From: an uncultured Anaerolineae bacterium
Lineage (GTDB): Bacteria > Chloroflexota > Anaerolineae > Promineifilales > Promineifilaceae
NCBI GenBank assembly: GCA_937943625.1
Contig: CALEAD010000007.1
Location: 124,001-188,000, forward strand
DNA: 64,000 nt
Direction: 5' to 3'
The notes below the pieces were generated by a model. That model saw nothing but the letters and a program-made list of their open reading frames with translations. It did no database searches and had not been told where the DNA came from. Shown in pieces: positions 46,269 to 55,287 of the stretch; positions within the stretch are counted from its first letter, which is position 1, and each line of letters opens with the position of its first letter. A program made the translations under genes and the position numbers.

Positions 46269-47882
46269 CTATTGTCCCGGAATGGCGTTAAAGTCGGCGC
46301 GGCATTCGCACGCTTCTTTTTGCACGCCGCCGCGCAGCAGGAGCCCATCATACTCCCGCCCCAGCCCCTGGGAGACCCAGCCACCCATCTCGAAAGGAAT
46401 TGTGCCGTCGGCGGAAATCCAACGGCCGTTATACAGCCGCGCAATGTGCAGGTGGGTGCCGCTGGAAAAGCCCCCTTCGCAGGAAGGGTGGCCAATGCGG
46501 TCGCCGGCCTGCACGTAGGCGCCCACCGGGACGCGGTCGCGCGTCTCGATGTGCAGGTAGAGAATGGCCCAGCCCGTTTTGTCGGAACCATCGCCATCCA
46601 GGTCTACCACCACGGCGCCCATGTCGCTGCGCGTGACAATGCCATCGGCAACGGCCGTTACCCACGCATCAGACTGCACACAGCCAAGCTGCTCTCCAGA
46701 AGGCACAAAATCCAGCGCCGCCCAAGCCGACCCGCTATCCCAGCCCCCGTGCGGCCCGCCGGTGAAATACCACGTCTCGTCACTGCCCCAGGGCAGGCGC
46801 AACGTCGGCTGCTGCAAGCCGGGTGGCAGCAGCGGGTCTACGGTATAGGCAAACGGGCTGCCAAAGAGGCGGTTATAGGTGGCAAAGAAGCCGGTTGGCC
46901 CCACATCCTGCAGCCAGCTATCCAGCGTGGCGCCATCGTGTGACCCCAGCACAACCTGCACGCCTGCCGTGCCATGATTGATCGCTGGCGCATAAGTCAC
47001 GCGCTCGCCGCTGGCCAGGGAAAAGCTAGAAATGCCTGCTTCGGCGCGGCTGTAATAGCCCCAGTTCAGGCGGTTGGCCGCCCAGGCCAGCTGCCAGTAC
47101 AGGCTGCCGCGATTGGGGCGCATGTACCCCAGGGCAAAAGCCGCATTCTCCACAGCCGGGCGCGTGACCCAACCGGCGCGATACTCCAGCAGCGCCAGCA
47201 GCAGGCGCGGGTTGACGCTGTACCGCTCCGCAACCAGCATGAGCAGTTCTGGCCCGGCCAGCAGCCGCCCTTCCACCTCCTCTTGATGGCGCAACAGATA
47301 CCCCTGGTAAAGGCTGACAAAAGCGCGCGCGTCAAAGGTGGCCGCCGCCGGGCCAAAGACCAATTCGCTGTCGGGAATGAGCTTAAACTCTGGGCCGATG
47401 AGCGCCGATTGGCCGGAAACCAGGAGTGATTGCCCGGCATAAAGCAGGTCAGAGGTGCCCATGTTGTTCAGGGCTTGCAGCTCGGCCACGCTGCTGCCGT
47501 AAAGCTGGGCGATGTAGCCCAGGGTTTCGCCTGCGCTAACGATGTGGGTGGTGGCGACCTGTTCGCTGCCGTGAAGCGTCTGATGGGGTGGGTCTGGCGT
47601 GGGTGTGCCAAAGTAGGTGGGCAGGGTGGGCATGGCAACGGCCGTTGGCCCGGCTTCTGGCGGCGCCAGGCCACCAAAGGGGGTGACGAGCGGCGTGGGG
47701 GGCAATTCCAGCGGCGTCAGGCGCGTGGCAATGACCGTCACTTGTGGGTCTGGGCGTTCACAGCTAACCAGCGCCAGCAAGAGGAACAGAGCAGCAAGCA
47801 AAAAGGTGTTCCGCGTGCGCGGGGTGCAGTCGCATGAATGAACAGGTAACCCAGGTCGGTAACCAGGGCGACCCTTTGCCAT
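46269..47882 (-). CDS. LysM and M23 peptidase (LytM) lipoprotein
   Basis: 537 residues from MAKGRPGY, five bases after the P450 stop. After a basic lead of about 27 residues, LLAALFLLLALVSC gives a lipoprotein signal with lipobox LVSC. A LysM module follows (HIVSAGETLGYIAQLYGSSV). A middle region of about 250 residues has no name. The C-terminus is an M23 metallopeptidase domain: GGPHGGWDSG supplies the first H-x3-D zinc motif and GTHLHIARL the HxH. It should cut peptidoglycan peptides or be a divisome or envelope factor outside the cytoplasmic membrane. It is probably transcribed with the P450 gene upstream. Confidence 0.85.
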   Translation of the reverse strand: MAKGRPGYRPGLPVHSCDCTPRTRNTFLLAALFLLLALVSCERPDPQVTVIATRLTPLELPPTPLVTPFGGLAPPEAGPTAVAMPTLPTYFGTPTPDPPHQTLHGSEQVATTHIVSAGETLGYIAQLYGSSVAELQALNNMGTSDLLYAGQSLLVSGQSALIGPEFKLIPDSELVFGPAAATFDARAFVSLYQGYLLRHQEEVEGRLLAGPELLMLVAERYSVNPRLLLALLEYRAGWVTRPAVENAAFALGYMRPNRGSLYWQLAWAANRLNWGYYSRAEAGISSFSLASGERVTYAPAINHGTAGVQVVLGSHDGATLDSWLQDVGPTGFFATYNRLFGSPFAYTVDPLLPPGLQQPTLRLPWGSDETWYFTGGPHGGWDSGSAWAALDFVPSGEQLGCVQSDAWVTAVADGIVTRSDMGAVVVDLDGDGSDKTGWAILYLHIETRDRVPVGAYVQAGDRIGHPSCEGGFSSGTHLHIARLYNGRWISADGTIPFEMGGWVSQGLGREYDGLLLRGGVQKEACECRADFNAIPGQ

Positions 47883-47887
47883 GTTTG

Positions 47888-49303
47888 TCACCGCTTCTCC
47901 AGCAGCATGGGCAGGCCGCCCAGTGGGCGCAGCGTGACCAGGGGCTGCATGCCCACGCGCTGCCCTGGCTGCAAGTGCAGGCGGTAGTGCTGGGCAATGG
48001 TTGCCAGGATGAGGGTCGCTTCCATGAGGGCAAAATTGTTGCCAATGCACTGGCGCGGTCCGCCGCCAAAGGGCAGGTAAGCGTAGCGCGGCCGTTCTGC
48101 CTTACGTTCTGGCGTAAAGCGCTCTGGGTCAAAACGTTCCGGTTCGGGCCAGAAATCGGGATGGCGGTGGGTGAGGTAGGGGCAGAGGGTGACGGTAGCC
48201 TGGGCGGGCAGGGGGTAGCCGCCTACTATGTCTGGCTCATTGCACCAGCGCGCGAGGGCATAGGCGGGGGGATAGAGGCGCAACGTTTCATCTATGATCA
48301 TGCCGGTATAGGTTAGCTGGGGAAGGTCGGCGATGGTGGGAGTACGGCCGTTGAGCACCATTTGCAGCTCTGCTTCTAGCTTGTGCCGTGCCTGCGGGTG
48401 TTGCGCCAACAGATAAAAGGCCCAACTGAGGGCAATGGCGGTTGTTTCGTGGCCGGCCAGCATGATGGTCATCACCTCATCCCGCAACTGGTGGTCGCTC
48501 ATGCCTTCACCGCTCTCTTCGTCACGCGCCGCCATGAGCATGCCCAGCAGGTCCTCTTCACTGCCGGGGTTGGCGCGGCGCTGGGCGATTATGCCATTCA
48601 CCACTTCATCTAAAATGGCAACGTTGCGATTCATGCGCCGCGTGCTGGGCCACCAGGGCAGGCGAATGGTATATACGGAGAAGGGATTCGTGCTCAACCC
48701 GGCAAAGGTCTCGTTGGCTGCGGTAAAAGCCGTGCCCACGCGCTGCGCCTCGCGGGTCAGATCCTGGCTGAAGAGGGACTTACCCACCACTTCCAGCGTC
48801 ACGCGGCTCATCTCTTCGGCAATGTCTAACAGCCGTTCTCGTTCCGCTACCTCATCCCAATGCGCCAGCAAGCTGTTGGCTGCGCCGATCATGATGTCGC
48901 CAAACTCAGCAATGCGCCGTCGGTGAAAGGCCGGCTGCGCCAGCCTTCGCTGACTGCGCCAGGATTCTCCGTCATTTGTCAGCAGGCCATCTCCCACCAG
49001 TAAGCGTAATAGCGCATTCGAGGGGTGGGGCTGCTTGGTGTAGTTCGCATTGTTGTCTTGCAGCACGTGCCGGTTGTGTTCCGGGTGCACAAACAGATAG
49101 CCGTAAAATGGGCCAAAAAAGTGAAAGCGCACCGCATCGCCATAGGTGCGCCATAAGCGCATCATCTCATCGAGCGGGCTTTGCCGAAATTCGCGCGCCA
49201 GGCCAAACAGCGGGCGTCCCTGCGCCGTTGGGATGGCAGGCGTATGATGGTTGTTGACAATTGAAGACATGACACTCTCTAAGGATGAAGGATGAAAGGG
49301 CAT
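47888..49303 (-). CDS. Cytochrome P450 (copy 1)
   Basis: 471 residues, or 460 if the ATG at 49270 (MSSIVNNHH) is the start. The I-helix is AGHETTAIALSW, the K-helix ExxR is ETLRLYPP, and the heme Cys loop is FGGGPRQCIGNNFALME. It is soluble, with no membrane anchor, as is usual in bacteria. The sequence is clearly paralogous to the P450 at 49609 (shared block ARDEESGEGMSD versus ARDEETGEGLSD). The substrate is unknown; fatty-acid or terpenoid oxidation is common in this type (CYP102/CYP4-like). No ferredoxin or reductase is adjacent. Confidence 0.92.
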   Translation of the reverse strand: MPFHPSSLESVMSSIVNNHHTPAIPTAQGRPLFGLAREFRQSPLDEMMRLWRTYGDAVRFHFFGPFYGYLFVHPEHNRHVLQDNNANYTKQPHPSNALLRLLVGDGLLTNDGESWRSQRRLAQPAFHRRRIAEFGDIMIGAANSLLAHWDEVAERERLLDIAEEMSRVTLEVVGKSLFSQDLTREAQRVGTAFTAANETFAGLSTNPFSVYTIRLPWWPSTRRMNRNVAILDEVVNGIIAQRRANPGSEEDLLGMLMAARDEESGEGMSDHQLRDEVMTIMLAGHETTAIALSWAFYLLAQHPQARHKLEAELQMVLNGRTPTIADLPQLTYTGMIIDETLRLYPPAYALARWCNEPDIVGGYPLPAQATVTLCPYLTHRHPDFWPEPERFDPERFTPERKAERPRYAYLPFGGGPRQCIGNNFALMEATLILATIAQHYRLHLQPGQRVGMQPLVTLRPLGGLPMLLEKR

Positions 49304-49335
49304 TGCCCATCATCCTCTCTCCACTATCCACTTCT

Positions 49336-49542
49336 TCAGCCATATTTAGCGACTAATACGTCCAGCCCTGCGCCTGGTTCCAGGCCAATGAGTTCTTCTA
49401 CCTCAGCCCAGGGGAGCTGGCCGCTTTTGATGAGAACGGCCGCTTTTTGCAAAACGGCCGTGTCAAAGTCGCCAAACAGCAATTCCAATCCTTCTTGTAT
49501 TTCGGTCGCGCTCATGGCGGCCAGGTCTTCATCGGTGTACAT
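49336..49542 (-). CDS. Small acidic protein of unknown function (68 aa) between two P450s
   Basis: 68 residues, acidic, mostly helical, starting MYTDEDLAAMSATEIQEGLE. A strong GGAGG lies six bases before the ATG, and the gene fits neatly between the P450 genes, so it is likely real. I do not recognise a family. Two copies of the AACGGCCG word lie in its frame. Confidence 0.6.
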   Translation of the reverse strand: MYTDEDLAAMSATEIQEGLELLFGDFDTAVLQKAAVLIKSGQLPWAEVEELIGLEPGAGLDVLVAKYG

Positions 49543-49608
49543 GGGGGTCCTCCAGAAGAAAGTGCTTGGTGAATAGTGGTTGGCGGCTAGTCATTGGCTA
49601 ACCACAGA

Positions 49609-51021
49609 TTACGATCCATTACTACTATAGTGGAATTTGCGCTTCATTTCCATGCTTTCTAAGCTCATCAGGATGCCATGTCGCGGGCGCAGCGTTACCA
49701 GCGGGTCCATAATCACCGGGTGACCGGGCAGCAAATTGAGACGGAAGCGTTGGGCAACGGCCGTCATAATCAACGGTGCTTCCATCAGGGCAAAACGGTC
49801 GCCAATGCACAGGCGCGGCCCGCCGCCAAAAGGAATATACGCATAGCGCGGGCGCTGCAACGCTGCTTCTGGGGTAAAACGCTGCGGGTCAAAGCCCAGG
49901 GGATTGGGCCAAAACGCCGGGTTGCGATGAGTGACGTAGGGGCTGAGGATGAGGATGCTGCCCGCGGGAATGGTGTGGTCGCCAATGGGGTCATCTTCAA
50001 GAGCGCGGCGGGTAATGAGCCAGGCGGGTGGGTAGAGGCGCAACGTTTCGTCAAAAATTTGCCGCGCATAGGGCAGCTTCTCCAGGTCGGCGATGGTAGG
50101 GAAACGGCCGTTTAGCACCTGCTGCACCTCTTCTTCCAGCCGTTGGCGCACGGCCACGTGCTGCGACAGCAAATACCAGCTCCAGGTGAGCGCACTGGCC
50201 ACCGTTTCGTGCCCGGCAATCAGCAGCGTCACCATCTCATCGCGAATTTCAGCATCGCTTAGCCCCTCGCCAGTCTCCTCATCCCGCGCCAGCAGCAACA
50301 TCGAGAGCATATCTCCCGGATCCTCCCCGCTGGCGCGGCGCGCGGCAATGGTGCTCAAGATCATCTCATCCAACATGCGGCGCGCAGCGGTAAAGCGGCG
50401 ATTGCGCGGCGTGGGCAGCGTTGGCGGTAGCACCAGCGGGTTGGTGGCGCGGTACACCACGTACTCCAGCAGTTCCAGCACAGCATGGGTAATTTCTGGC
50501 GCTTCCTGGCGCAAATCCAGGTTGAACAGGGTTTTGCCCACGATCTCCAGCGCAAGCTGCATCATTTCCGCGTCTATGTCTATGGGGCAGCCGGCTTGTG
50601 CCTGCGCCTGCCACCGCACCAGCATTGCTTCCGTGGCCTCACCAACGATGGTAGCGTATTCCTCCAGCCGCTGGCGATGAAAGGCGGGCTGCATCAGACG
50701 ACGATGGGTGAACCAGGAACGGCCGTCGCTGGTCAGCAGCCCCTCCCCTGTAATTTGTGCCAGCGTGTTGTACTGCACCGTGTTCTTGCTGTAATTTTTG
50801 CTATTCGTTTGCAGCACGCGCTGGATCACGGCCGGATGGCTGATGTTATAAACCGTCGCCACCTTCAGCGGGTACTGAATAAAGCTGCCATGCTGCTGCG
50901 CGCTGCGCAGCAAAAAGGCCAGCGGGTCTCGCATTACGGTGCGGATGCGCGTGGGGGGAATTTGCACAATCTCGACTGGGGGAAACATAGTGTTGGTTTG
51001 TGGAACGTAGCTCACACCCAT
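49609..51021 (-). CDS. Cytochrome P450 (copy 2)
   Basis: 470 residues from MGVSYVPQ, directly behind the ALDH stop; a longer frame inside the ALDH gene is rejected. I-helix AGHETVASALTW, K-helix DETLRLYPPAW and heme loop FGGGPRLCIGDRFALME are all intact. Length and order match the first copy, so a tandem duplication with later insertion of the small gene between them is likely. The substrate is unknown. Confidence 0.92.
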   Translation of the reverse strand: MGVSYVPQTNTMFPPVEIVQIPPTRIRTVMRDPLAFLLRSAQQHGSFIQYPLKVATVYNISHPAVIQRVLQTNSKNYSKNTVQYNTLAQITGEGLLTSDGRSWFTHRRLMQPAFHRQRLEEYATIVGEATEAMLVRWQAQAQAGCPIDIDAEMMQLALEIVGKTLFNLDLRQEAPEITHAVLELLEYVVYRATNPLVLPPTLPTPRNRRFTAARRMLDEMILSTIAARRASGEDPGDMLSMLLLARDEETGEGLSDAEIRDEMVTLLIAGHETVASALTWSWYLLSQHVAVRQRLEEEVQQVLNGRFPTIADLEKLPYARQIFDETLRLYPPAWLITRRALEDDPIGDHTIPAGSILILSPYVTHRNPAFWPNPLGFDPQRFTPEAALQRPRYAYIPFGGGPRLCIGDRFALMEAPLIMTAVAQRFRLNLLPGHPVIMDPLVTLRPRHGILMSLESMEMKRKFHYSSNGS

Positions 51022-51025
51022 CCTC

Positions 51026-52540
51026 TCAGCCAAACTGAATTCCTTGCGCCAGGGGCAGGTCACGCCCCCAGTTGATGGTATTGGTCTGGCGACGCATGTA
51101 CGCCCTCCAGGCGTCGGAGCCAGATTCGCGACCACCGCCTGTCTCCTTTTCGCCGCCAAATGCGCCGCCAATCTCCGCCCCAGAGGTGCCAATGTTGACG
51201 TTGGCAATGCCACAATCGGAACCGGCGGCGCTGAGGAATCGCTCAGCGGCGCGCACGCTGTCGGTAAAAATGGCACTGGAAAGCCCCTGCGGCACGCCAT
51301 TTTGCAGCGCAATCGCCTCGTCGAGTGTCTCGTATTCCAGCAGGTAAAGAATAGGGGCAAACGTTTCTGTCTGCACAATCTCCGTTTGCGCAGGCATTTT
51401 CAGGATGGCTGGCTCCACAAAGTTTGGGCCGAGGTCAGGGCGTGGCTGGCCGCCCACCAGCAGTTCACCCCCTTGCGTCTGCGCCGTGACAATGGCGCGC
51501 TGCATGGCCTGCACGGCCTTTTCGTTAACCAGCGGCCCGACCAGCGTGCCGGGTTGCAGTGGGTCGCCCAGGGGCAATTGGCGATACGCCTGCACCAGGC
51601 GCGCCGTCAGCGCCGGAGCGATGGCTTTGTGCATGATCAGTCGGCGGGTGGTGGTGCAACGCTGCCCGGCTGTGCCCACGGCGCCAAAGAGGATAGCACG
51701 CACGGCCAGGTCGAGACCGGCCGTTTCGTCTACGATGATGGCGTTGTTCCCTCCTAGCTCTAGCAAGGAACGCCCCAGGCGGCGGGCAACGGTTTCGGCG
51801 ACGCGGCGGCCAACAGGAATGGAACCAGTAAAGGCGATGAGGGGCAAACGGCCGTCTTCACTCAGCAACTGGCCAATAGCAGGGCCGCCTGTGGTCAGGT
51901 TGAAGATGGCGCGCAGGCCATAATCGGCCATGACGCGGTTGACAATGTGCTGGGTGGCAACGGCCGTTAACGGCGTCAGTTCAGATGGCTTCCAGATCAT
52001 GGTATCACCACAAACGGCGGCAATGGCGGCATTCCACGACCAGACGGCCACGGGAAAGTTGAAGGTGGTGATGATGCCAATTGGGCCAAGCGGCAGCCAT
52101 TGCTCATACATACGGTGAGACGGCCGTTCCGACTGCATCGTCAGCCCATATAGCTGGCGGCTGAGACCGACGGCAAAATCACAAATGTCAATCATCTCCT
52201 GCACTTCACCAATGCCCTCGGCGCGAATTTTGCCCATTTCCAGCGTCACCAGCTCACCCAGCGGTTCGCGAAGTTCGCGCAGCGCATTACCCAGATCGCG
52301 AATGAGTAGGCCGCGCCTGGGGGCAGGCCATTCACGCCAGGCGACAAAAGCAGCCTGCGCCTGCTGCGCCACCTGTTCATAAGCAGCGGGCGTGGTAGCA
52401 ATTACGCGCGCGATTTCTGCGCTGCTTGTGGGGTTGAGCGAGACAATCACCTCACCGCCACTGTCTATCCAGCCATCTATGCCGGTACACGTGCCGAGAT
52501 TGACGGCTTGCAGGTTCAGCTTATCGAGAATGGCTTTCAT
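51026..52540 (-). CDS. Aldehyde dehydrogenase, ALDH7-like
   Basis: 504 residues from MKAILDKLNLQ, with AGGAG four bases upstream; the longer frame lies in a repeat. TTFNFPVAVWSWNAAIA and IWKPSELTPL bind NAD, LELGGNNAIIVDE holds the general-base Glu, and GTAGQRCTTTRRLIMH holds the catalytic Cys. ELGGNNA and QRCTTTRR are typical of ALDH7 (alpha-aminoadipic semialdehyde dehydrogenase) rather than general ALDH. It precedes the two P450s by 5 nt, so it may oxidise aldehydes they produce; this is inference. Confidence 0.88.
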   Translation of the reverse strand: MKAILDKLNLQAVNLGTCTGIDGWIDSGGEVIVSLNPTSSAEIARVIATTPAAYEQVAQQAQAAFVAWREWPAPRRGLLIRDLGNALRELREPLGELVTLEMGKIRAEGIGEVQEMIDICDFAVGLSRQLYGLTMQSERPSHRMYEQWLPLGPIGIITTFNFPVAVWSWNAAIAAVCGDTMIWKPSELTPLTAVATQHIVNRVMADYGLRAIFNLTTGGPAIGQLLSEDGRLPLIAFTGSIPVGRRVAETVARRLGRSLLELGGNNAIIVDETAGLDLAVRAILFGAVGTAGQRCTTTRRLIMHKAIAPALTARLVQAYRQLPLGDPLQPGTLVGPLVNEKAVQAMQRAIVTAQTQGGELLVGGQPRPDLGPNFVEPAILKMPAQTEIVQTETFAPILYLLEYETLDEAIALQNGVPQGLSSAIFTDSVRAAERFLSAAGSDCGIANVNIGTSGAEIGGAFGGEKETGGGRESGSDAWRAYMRRQTNTINWGRDLPLAQGIQFG

Positions 52541-52544
52541 ACGA

Positions 52545-52681
52545 CTCCTTTGCAAATGACCGCCGACCGCTGACGGCCGACCATTGACCATCAAGGGCGA
52601 TTTTGCTAGTGATGGGCGGTCTGCCATCGGCTGTCTGCGGGCAGAAATTTATCAGGCACCGCTGCCAACAAAGATGAATCA
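52545..52681 (+). repeat. Family-1 MITE-like repeat, copy 8 (near full length)
   Basis: From CTCCTTTGCAAATGACCGCC through GGGCGATTTTGCTAGTGATG to ATTTATCAGGCACCGCTGCC and AAGATGAATCATACC. On the minus strand, one end gives GGTCATTTGCAAAGGAG, the ribosome-binding site of the ALDH gene. Confidence 0.82.
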
Positions 52682-52685
52682 TACC

Positions 52686-53714
52686 CTAATTTCTCACCGC
52701 TACGCCCATGACGCCCGCAGCCATCTCACCCACAACCATTGCCTCTGGCACGGCCTGCTGTGCGGCAGCCACATCCGCCGGCGGCACAATCACCAGCATC
52801 CCCAACCCCATGTTGAAGACGTGCACCATTTCCGCCTCGTCAATATCGCCCAACCGCTGAATCAGGCCAAAAATTGGGGGCACTGGCCAGCTTCCGCACC
52901 GCAAAATGGCGCCCAGCCCCGGCGGGAAGATGCGCGGCGGGTTATCAATCAGCCCGCCGCCGGTGATGTGCGCCAGCCCGCGCACGTCTACGCCCGCCGC
53001 CCAGAGGGCCTGAACTTCGCGCAAATACGGCCGGTGCACGGCCAGCAGCGCCTCGCCAATGGAAAGCTCGTTTAGCTCGGCGCGGGGTTCGCGCCAATCC
53101 AGGTTAGACAGTACGGAACGCGCCAGGGTATAGCCGTTGGTATGCAGACCAGAGGAAGGCAGCCCTAAAATCATGTCCCCGGCCTGAATGCGTGCGCCAT
53201 CAATGATCCTGGCGCGGTCTACAACGCCGACTATCGTGCCGACCAGATCAATTTCGCCGGGGTGGTAGACGCCGGGCATTTCGGCCGTTTCGCCGCCCAG
53301 CAGGGCACAGCCCAGCGCGCGGCACGCCCAGGCCACGCCGCTGACGATGGTGACAATTTGCACGGGATTGAGCTTGCTGGAAGCGACGTAGTCGAGGAAA
53401 AACAGCGGCACAGCGCCCTGCACAAGAATGTCATTGGTGCAATGGTTGACCAGGTCCTGGCCAATGGTATCCCAACGCTCCATGTGCGCGGCGACCATAG
53501 TTTTGGTGCCCACGCCATCCGTGGAGGCAACGAGCACGGGCGCTTCCATTTGCTTGAGCTTGCTGATGTCAAATAAGCCGCCAAAGCTGCCCATGCCAGA
53601 AAGTACTTCGGGGCCGAAGGTAGCATGTACGGCCGTTTTCATCAGTTCTGTCGCTTTCTGCCCGGCGGCAATGTCTACGCCAGCGGCAGCATAGGCGCTG
53701 CGTTTTTCTGTCAT
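52686..53714 (-). CDS. purM: Phosphoribosylformylglycinamidine cyclo-ligase (AIR synthase)
   Basis: 342 residues. YAAAGVDIAAGQKATELMK, FGGLFDI, VASTDGVGTKTMVA, DLVNHCTNDILVQGAVPLFF and LLGGETAEMPGVYHPGEIDL are diagnostic. It closes FGAM to aminoimidazole ribotide with ATP (step 5 of purine synthesis). GGAG lies upstream of the start. It is the last of four contiguous purine genes on this strand. Confidence 0.95.
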   Translation of the reverse strand: MTEKRSAYAAAGVDIAAGQKATELMKTAVHATFGPEVLSGMGSFGGLFDISKLKQMEAPVLVASTDGVGTKTMVAAHMERWDTIGQDLVNHCTNDILVQGAVPLFFLDYVASSKLNPVQIVTIVSGVAWACRALGCALLGGETAEMPGVYHPGEIDLVGTIVGVVDRARIIDGARIQAGDMILGLPSSGLHTNGYTLARSVLSNLDWREPRAELNELSIGEALLAVHRPYLREVQALWAAGVDVRGLAHITGGGLIDNPPRIFPPGLGAILRCGSWPVPPIFGLIQRLGDIDEAEMVHVFNMGLGMLVIVPPADVAAAQQAVPEAMVVGEMAAGVMGVAVRN

Positions 53715-53767
53715 TTCTCACTCCGTGACAGGTGGTCAGGTTACAGGTAACAGGGAGCCTGCACCAT

Positions 53768-55021
53768 TTATCGGCCAATATCCTTCCGGTAATGTGCGCC
53801 CGCAAAGTGGAGAGCGGCAACCCCAGCATAGGCACGGGCAACGGCCGTTGCCAGGTCATCCCCGCGCCCACTCACGCACAGCACCCGCCCCCCGTCGCTG
53901 ACAATCTGTCCATTGTGGTTCTTAGTCCCTGCGTGAAAAACAAGCACGTCTGGTGGCACAGCGTCCAGCCCGCTGATGGACAGCCCTTTGGCATAAGCGC
54001 CAGGGTAGCCCGGCGCGGCCATCACCACCGTGGCGCAGGCGCCAGGACGTACACGCACCATCTCCGGCGTCAGACGTCCTTCAATGCAGGCAAGCATAAT
54101 TTCTGCCAGGTCGCCGTCAAGGAGGGGCAAAATGGCCTGCGTTTCCGGGTCGCCAAAGCGGCAGTTGAATTCCAGCACCTTAGGGCCGGTGGGCGTGAGC
54201 ATGAGACCGGCGTACAGCACACCCACGTAAGGCGTGCCGCGCCGCGCCATGCCATCTACTGCCGGTTGGATGACGGTGCGCATGATCTCGTCTACCAATG
54301 CGGCATCCACGTCTGGCGGCGGGGCGTAGACGCCCATCCCGCCCGTGTTTGGCCCCTGGTCGCCGTCATAGGCGCGTTTGTGGTCGCGGGCCGGGGGCAA
54401 GGCAACGGCCGTTTTGCCATCACAAAAGGCCAGCAGCGACACTTCTGGGCCGGTCAGCCGCTCTTCAATCACCACCTCATCCCCTGCCGCGCCAAATTCG
54501 CGCTCTACCATCATCTGGCGCAGCGCCGCCTCGGCCTGGGCGCGGTTATCGCACACAATGACCCCTTTGCCCGCCGCCAGGCCGCTGGCCTTGATGACGC
54601 TGGGGCCGTCAGGCAGAAAAGCAGCGGCTTTGTCATATTCGGTGAAGGTGGCGGAAACGGCCGTGGGGATGCCTACCTCCTGCATAAAGCGCTTGGCAAA
54701 CGCTTTCGACGCCTCTAACTGCGCGGCAGCCTGCGTGGGGCCAAAAATGGGCAACCTGGCCAGGCGAAAGCTGTCTACAATACCCAGCGCCAGCGGCAGT
54801 TCCGGCCCCACGACGGTTAAGTTGATCCGTTTCTCTCTGGCCCACAGCGCCAATCGGTCAATGTCGTCGGCGGCGATGGGCAGGTTTTGCGCCAAAACGG
54901 CCGTGCCCGCATTGCCCGGCGCCACAAAAATCTGCTCCACGCGCGGCGACTGTGCCAGCTTCCATGCCAGCCCATGTTCCCGCCCGCCAGAGCCAATGAT
55001 TAATACCCTCAGCTTCGTCAT
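53768..55021 (-). CDS. purD: Phosphoribosylamine-glycine ligase (GAR synthetase)
   Basis: 417 residues. The N-terminus has VLIIGSGGREHGLAWKLAQS and the ATP-grasp core has VIKASGLAAGKGVIVCDN and EEFDL-like EERLTGPEVSLLAFCDG. NTGGMGVYAP and LEFNCRFGDPETQAILPLL are diagnostic. It joins phosphoribosylamine and glycine (step 2). It sits between purF and purM. Confidence 0.95.
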   Translation of the reverse strand: MTKLRVLIIGSGGREHGLAWKLAQSPRVEQIFVAPGNAGTAVLAQNLPIAADDIDRLALWAREKRINLTVVGPELPLALGIVDSFRLARLPIFGPTQAAAQLEASKAFAKRFMQEVGIPTAVSATFTEYDKAAAFLPDGPSVIKASGLAAGKGVIVCDNRAQAEAALRQMMVEREFGAAGDEVVIEERLTGPEVSLLAFCDGKTAVALPPARDHKRAYDGDQGPNTGGMGVYAPPPDVDAALVDEIMRTVIQPAVDGMARRGTPYVGVLYAGLMLTPTGPKVLEFNCRFGDPETQAILPLLDGDLAEIMLACIEGRLTPEMVRVRPGACATVVMAAPGYPGAYAKGLSISGLDAVPPDVLVFHAGTKNHNGQIVSDGGRVLCVSGRGDDLATAVARAYAGVAALHFAGAHYRKDIGR

Positions 55022-55059
55022 GCTTCACCCAAACATTTGCAGCAACACCAGTTATGGGC

Positions 55060-55240
55060 GTGGTTCACGTTTTCTGGAAACAGTACGTTACAAGTTTCGG
55101 CATGGTTCAAAGCATCTTTACAAATTCGACCGCCGCCTGCCGACCGCCATACCTCTCCAGTATCACGGTCGACAGGCAAAAAAAATTGTAACCATCTCTC
55201 CAGCGCGTCATGAACCATGCCCAATTTTCTAACCGCCGAC
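55060..55240 (+). repeat. Family-1 MITE-like repeat, copy 9 (rearranged)
   Basis: It begins with an inverted right-end piece (GTTTTCTGGAAACAGTACG), then CATGGTTCAAAGCATCTTTA, a core with GACCGCCGCCTGCCGACCGC, and ends GAACCATGCCCAATTTTC, then CCGCCGACGGCCG. It looks like two overlapping copies. It fills the purD-purF gap. Confidence 0.7.
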
Positions 55241-55287
55241 GGCCGTGCTGCAAACCCTCGTCCCCATTAATAATTGACCATTGACCA

